A DNA stretch of 64,000 nt from Asterias amurensis (taxonomy: Eukaryota > Echinodermata > Asteroidea > Forcipulatida > Asteriidae). Location of the stretch: positions 18,106,694 through 18,170,693 of the forward strand of contig NC_092656.1 in the NCBI RefSeq assembly GCF_032118995.1, written 5' to 3'. Positions 59,701 to 64,000 of this stretch are shown one piece after another (the stretch's first letter is position 1; every line of letters starts with the position of its first letter). The notes under the pieces are model-generated. The model was given only the letters and a program-made list of their open reading frames with translations, made no database searches and was not told the DNA's origin. The position numbers and the translations under genes are program-made.

Positions 59701-62700
59701 AGGCAGACAAACATAAACAACCAAATGTGAACAACCAAATTGGTTTGGGTAAATAAAGTTCATTTATATCCCACTAGATTCCTTGTAACTCTCCAGCCAA
59801 CATACCAAAGTATAACATTTTATATTCAATGACCACAATACTTTTATTTCCACCCAGTCTATAAACTACAGATTACTTTTGCTGAATGATGTACACATGA
59901 TGAATACACCGTTGACATGAGTGGTATTGACGATGATGCCTGTGCAAGAATGTGTGTCCCTCATCCCCCAACCCCATCCCAGTTGATCAATGCATCATTT
60001 AATTCAGAGAGTTGGGTAGCTACTGCAGAAGATTACCATCAATTATAAGTCAAGATCTTCAAAACTATGTCAACAGGCATCGGGACTAAGCTCACATAAA
60101 TCTAGTGGTGCACAAAGTTTTGTACATTGTATTGAGAGCATTGTGACTACCAGTATTACACTATTTCATTAGATCGTGCGCTGTTCATATAATTCGAACT
60201 TTGTTTCTATTTAAATAATTGGATCAGTTTAAATGCCTAATACACCAAAGCGAACCAAAATAACCTTTTCATGAAGTTCCTATTTCAACAAAAGAACGGG
60301 GTCACCTATGTAAGATCACACTTAATTTTTATACTAAATGTCACTTTTTATTGAAATGCTAATCAATGTACATGTACCTTCAATTTTTGTTGTACAAAAA
60401 TTTCCAAATGGCATCATTGGTAATAAATAATAAGTGTATACACTGTACATGACTTGCGTCTTAGACTTAATATATTATATTTACAGTTTAAGAATATAGT
60501 AAACTTCATAGACAGTTCTCTCCTGGTACCTAACCTAACCACATTTCCTTTTCTAAAACACATTGCCTTTTCTTTACCTAATTACCTGATGCCATTATCC
60601 ACTAGGAAACCAAGATGTGGGCATATATACAGGTGGGCAGAAGGCACTACGGGAAGGTAGAAGTATGGCACTTTCCAGAGGGCGTGTACATGGTGTGGAG
60701 TACCATCCGATAAGTGACATTGTAGGTGAGTACATACATGCCACCTGTACCCGTACATCAGTCATTTTGACTTCTTAACATGAATAAATTCATTTTAAAA
60801 CATGAAGGTATGATAGCATTTCTCTAACTGGCATAAAAGGACACTTGCTGTATTCTGAGCAGAGCCCACATTTATGATTATACATAATTGAGTCTGCCAG
60901 TGACTCTTTTAATTAATGATCTGTTGTTCAGCGCCTTCATTGGGGTCAAAGGAGGCAAATGATTGGACGATAGCTGTTCTTTGTGCATTCAAACGCACGC
61001 AGGAGCTCAGCGTAAGTTTATACGCACGCACCTGTTACACACGCGCACTCAAAATTGATACTTTTTCAGCGCGCGTACGTCGAGTGCGCGAAGTTCCAAT
61101 GAAACTAACATGGATATAAATAAGCATGCGATACAGTGCAACGCGCAAGGTTTACACAATGTATGCTGATTTAGGGGCCACTTATTCGTTTTTTTCCAAA
61201 GCCGGTCTTTATACCACTGTTAACACTCGCACATGTGACGGGGTTTTGACCAATCAGAGACTTGAAACCGTCCAAGGTATTTATTAATGAAAAATATCAA
61301 TCTATCTCTCTCCATCTACAGGACTCTGCTATATCCGTGCACTTGTGGTACCACAAACGCGAGTTAACGATCATCCATACATGGTATGGGTACTTGTATT
61401 CAAAGCTACTGGTGTCATACATCAAGCAGATTGTCATTGCATAGCAGGGTGTGTTAAGTAATCTATGATTAAGTTGAATAGTATTGATCTTTGGAAAAGT
61501 TCACTTATCTTCCAGCAAACTGGAATCATGTGTTCTGAATGATTCATCCATAGCAACAAGAGTGCGATACATTATCCAAATAACTATCTTGAACCAAGTC
61601 CTTCAGTTTTTAGACAAATTTGGAGGAAAATTCCACATGACTGCACGACTTGAATAAACACAAAGAGAAGATTTATCTTGCTGTTTTATGAGCAATATTC
61701 AGCAGGATTGAAATATTTTTCCAGTCTCAAAGTTTACCCTTGAACAAAATTCTTGAAAAGATGTTGAATTGAAAACAAAAAACAACACCACATTTCTTGG
61801 CTGGTGGTCCAGTGTAAGTTTCCAGCCCTGAGACGAGTAGTGAACACTCTTTTGTGTTTTTATTAAGAGAATACATTAAAAGTTTTGTAGCTAACACTTT
61901 ATACTTTCATCAACTAGACTCAGCGGAATGTGTAAACATGTAGCAGCACTGCTGTCACATGTTGCTCAACATGTTCAGCATGGTTGTAATATGGCACGCA
62001 CCAGCAAACTGCAGAAGTGGCACAAACCGAGTAAGTCATCAAGCCATGGTGTTAAAACATCAGCCTTACTTAAGGACATCCAAACACCAAAGGCATCTTC
62101 CTCGATGACCTGTGAACTAACAAAGGTTCACAGGGACGAAGTTGACCTTCGATCTGCTCTACACAAAAGAACAAAGACAATAGGTGACTATAATTTGGAT
62201 GTTCTGGCAGAAATCACCAATGGAAAGGCAGCTGGCTTGTTACATTTATCGCATAAAAGGAAATGTCCCTCATCACCAGACATTAACAATATTCACTCAA
62301 CAATTAACATAACTTCATCATCACCGATCTATGTGTCATCGGTCAAAGATGCCCTCATGAGAGTAAAGACACACACACAGCCTTTAGTCAACTCAGAAGA
62401 AATGGTTAATGAGCTCTCCTGCAGCAAAAGAAGTAGGATGTGGTTGGTCGAGTCCACAAAACAACAGTTCAGATCACATCTTTGGAGTGCACACAGAACT
62501 GGAAGAATAACCGCTTCTAATATGAGTGCTGTCATGAAGCATGTTGATGCACATGGTAACATAACTGGAGCCACACACAGTATCATTGCTACAGCCATGT
62601 CTTACTACAAGCATTTCACAACACCAGCCACATCATATGGGATAAACCAAGAACCAACAGCCCGAAAGCAGTACTCGCTAACAATGCAAAAGAAACACAA

Positions 62701-63184
62701 ACATTTCACTACCCAGGAGACAGGCCTCTGGATATCCAGTACACATCCTTTCATTGCTGCGACCCCTGATGGATGCGTCACATGCAAGTGTTGCGGGGAT
62801 GGCATCATTGAGATAAAGTGTCCATTCAGAAACAATAATGTCAGCATTAAAGAATATGGTTCACTGAAGAATACATGCTTGGAAAGCAAAGAGGGCCAAG
62901 TTACTTTGAAAACTTCTCACAGTTATTATATTCAGGTTCAATGTCAGTTGTTTTGTACAGAATGCAGTTACTGTGACTTTGTATTAATGACTAATGCAAA
63001 ACAAGATAACATGCTAATCCAGCGCATTTGTAGGAATGAAAAAATAATTGATGAAATGAAACAAAAAGCATCAATTTTCTGGTCAGACAAGGTGTTGACT
63101 GAGCTGACAACATGTGAAGTAGAGAAGAAAATGGCATTTAAATACATTAAAGATCTGCTTGTAGAAGCACTCTCTAAGTTGTAG
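56702..63184 (+). CDS. SAP / SWIM zinc finger / YqaJ nuclease protein (4 exons)
   Basis: Exons 56702-57032, 60606-60725, 61322-61448 and 61924-63184 join in phase to 612 aa with no internal stop. Residues about 6-50 look like a SAP DNA-binding motif (LRSFLAKVNVPRHG). A SWIM zinc finger follows, with Cys188, Cys190, Cys196 and His198 (ADCHCIAGGMCKH). The C-terminal half is a YqaJ-type (lambda-exonuclease-like) nuclease: RTGRITASN near 384-392, Glu436 in GINQEP, Asp475 in ATPDG, Glu489 and Lys491 in EIKCP, Gln530 in YYIQVQ. The acidic and lysine catalytic positions are therefore present. Such proteins are numerous in cnidarians, echinoderms and fish, and a YqaJ protein is reported as the partner of ISL2EU-type transposases. 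Here it is intact, spliced, shares a promoter with TPGS2, and faces a transposase end. It may be a domesticated nuclease or part of a transposon. Neither the human set nor a gene symbol applies. Confidence 0.88.
57307..57553. mobile_element. Palindromic MITE in the YqaJ gene intron 1
   Basis: Arms of over 100 bp (ends CATGCGTCTTGTGTGTTCTA and complement) meet near 57430 in GCCGCAGGC. It is GC-rich at the centre and non-coding. Confidence 0.8.
57554..60605. other. Rest of YqaJ gene intron 1
   Basis: AT-rich intron of about 3 kb with the tRNA-like sequence at 59531-59602 and a T-run near 58836. I saw no further exon with a family match. Confidence 0.4.
59531..59602 (+). tRNA. tRNA-like sequence, anticodon GTT on a Lys-like body (probable pseudogene)
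   Basis: 72 nt. Acceptor GCCTGGT pairs with ACCAGGC, D-arm GCTC/GAGC, T-arm GTGGG TTCGAGT CCCAC all pair. The anticodon loop TTGTTAG reads GTT (Asn), but the anticodon stem has one mismatch and one G-T pair. The body resembles animal tRNA-Lys rather than tRNA-Asn. It lies in intron 1 of the YqaJ gene. It could be a tRNA pseudogene or a SINE head; no SINE body is obvious. Confidence 0.5.
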
Positions 63185-63694
63185 AGAAAAACAAGTTGAA
63201 ACTACAAGTACCTGCCAAATGAATAGGTTAAAGCCATTGGACCCTTTCGGTACAGAAAAAAAATAAAAGTTCACAGATTTACAAATAATTTACAGGGTTT
63301 ATAGAAGGTAATGGTGAAAGACTTCTCTTGAAATATTAATCCATGAAATGCTTTACTATTTGAGAAAACAGTAAAACAATATAAATTCTCGTTAGCGAGA
63401 AATACAGCGGAAACACGCGGAAACAAGAGTGGGTTTTCCCGTTATTTTCTCCCGACTCCGATGACCGATTGAGCCTAAATTTTCACAGGTTTGTTGTTTT
63501 ATATACATGTATAAATTGTGATACACGAAGTGTGGGACTTGGACAATACTGTTCACCGAAAGTGTATAATGGCTTTAATATACATTTGACAGCAAGAGAA
63601 AATGTGTTGACATGCTGAATATATGCACGGTCTTCACTATTCCCTCCCTATTCAGACGACAGATTGACCCCTTGTAATTTTAACTATCCTACAT
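63185..63694. other. Interval between the YqaJ gene and the transposase end
   Basis: Contains MITE B3. An AATAAA at 63262-63267 inside the MITE is the first candidate poly(A) signal after the YqaJ stop. No other feature seen. Confidence 0.5.
63238..63578 (+). mobile_element. MITE family B, copy B3
   Basis: TTAA-bounded copy between the convergent YqaJ and transposase frames. Slightly shorter in the centre than B1 and B2. The A-run near its left end has become AAATAAAA. Confidence 0.85.
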
Positions 63695-64000
63695 TTAACC
63701 TTTAATAACAGAGGGTTTGAGATTGGTAAGAGCACAGCACACAGTTGCTGCAGGTCCAATTAAATCGAGCTGATTTACAGGCACTGGACCTGCTAGATAT
63801 TTATACTCCCGTACTCTACCAATCACACGCTCAACATGAATTCGAGCATGTGTGATTTCCTTGTTGAGGACATTCTTCTCCTCAGTAAACGGTTGCCCTT
63901 TATGAACAAATGGTAGAATAATGAGCTCGACACCATGCTCTACCAATTCACCCTTTATCTTAAATCCTTTGTCAACCATACACTTGTCACCAGGAGAGAA
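63695..64000 (-). CDS. C-terminal end of a DDE_Tnp_4 transposase (Harbinger/ISL2EU-like), continues beyond the window
   Basis: The open frame enters from the window edge and ends at the stop at 63695-63697; about 100 codons are visible. It shows the end of a DDE-type transposase catalytic domain: DKCMVDKGFKIKGELVEHG contains the second Asp region (GD..MVDKGF), and THARIHVERVIGRVREYK contains the Glu helix (RIHVERVIGR), followed by CCALTNLKP. This is the pattern of the DDE_Tnp_4 family. No stop interrupts the visible part. It faces the YqaJ gene tail to tail, 510 bp apart. Whether an N-terminal THAP or other binding domain is present cannot be seen here. Confidence 0.88.
   Translation of the reverse strand, partial: FSPGDKCMVDKGFKIKGELVEHGVELIILPFVHKGQPFTEEKNVLNKEITHARIHVERVIGRVREYKYLAGPVPVNQLDLIGPAATVCCALTNLKPSVIKG

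Overview
This is a 64 kb piece of an animal nuclear genome. Genes are split by GT-AG introns, intergenic DNA is AT-rich, and MITEs, SINEs and LINE 3' ends are dense. The intron phases and protein sequences fit a marine invertebrate deuterostome. From memory of the repeat families (TTAA-flanked MITEs beginning AGGCAGTGGACACTATTGG or AGGAACACGTTGCCTTGG, and palindromic elements with ends like GATTTCACAAAG) I favour an echinoderm, probably a sea star. That is inference; a repeat-library search would decide it.

Layout. (1) 1859-15256, plus strand: dimethylglycine dehydrogenase (DMGDH), 16 coding exons, 872 aa, complete. (2) 17854-24671, minus strand: a gamma-glutamyltransferase, here GGT-a, 11 coding exons, 655 aa, complete. 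(3) 24672-28886: intergenic DNA with MITEs and a 377-bp tandem duplication. (4) 28887-44871: a 16-kb cluster of a composite repeat. Two long units and one short unit lie head to tail, separated by two near-identical 237-bp LTR-like repeats, and a partial inverted copy follows. The units carry an 84-bp minisatellite, an acidic reading frame, a C2H2 zinc-finger frame (short unit only), LINE pieces and a run of small hairpins. I treat the cluster as a broken, non-autonomous virus-like fossil. (5) 45039-50611, plus strand: a second gamma-glutamyltransferase, GGT-b, a divergent inverted paralogue of GGT-a with the same exon plan. Its first exon is not found, and several substrate-binding positions are changed. 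(6) 52627-56481, minus strand: TPGS2, tubulin polyglutamylase complex subunit 2, 8 exons, 304 aa. (7) 56702-63184, plus strand: an intact four-exon SAP / SWIM zinc finger / YqaJ nuclease gene, 612 aa, head to head with TPGS2 across 220 bp. (8) 63695-64000, minus strand: the C-terminal end of a DDE_Tnp_4 (Harbinger/ISL2EU-like) transposase, running off the window.

How the parts relate. DMGDH is mitochondrial choline/one-carbon catabolism. The two GGTs are type II membrane ectoenzymes of glutathione breakdown, and the repeat cluster lies between their promoters. TPGS2 and the YqaJ gene appear to share a promoter. The YqaJ gene next to a DDE transposase end is the most interesting pairing: it recalls two-component DNA transposons and may be one, or a domesticated nuclease.

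A recurring pattern is short tandem duplication right at splice sites. It is seen as 43 bp and 59 bp at DMGDH acceptors, 81 bp at a DMGDH donor, and about 125 bp at a GGT-a donor. All exon boundaries below were set by hand from GT/AG signals, phase continuity and family similarity; no search was run.
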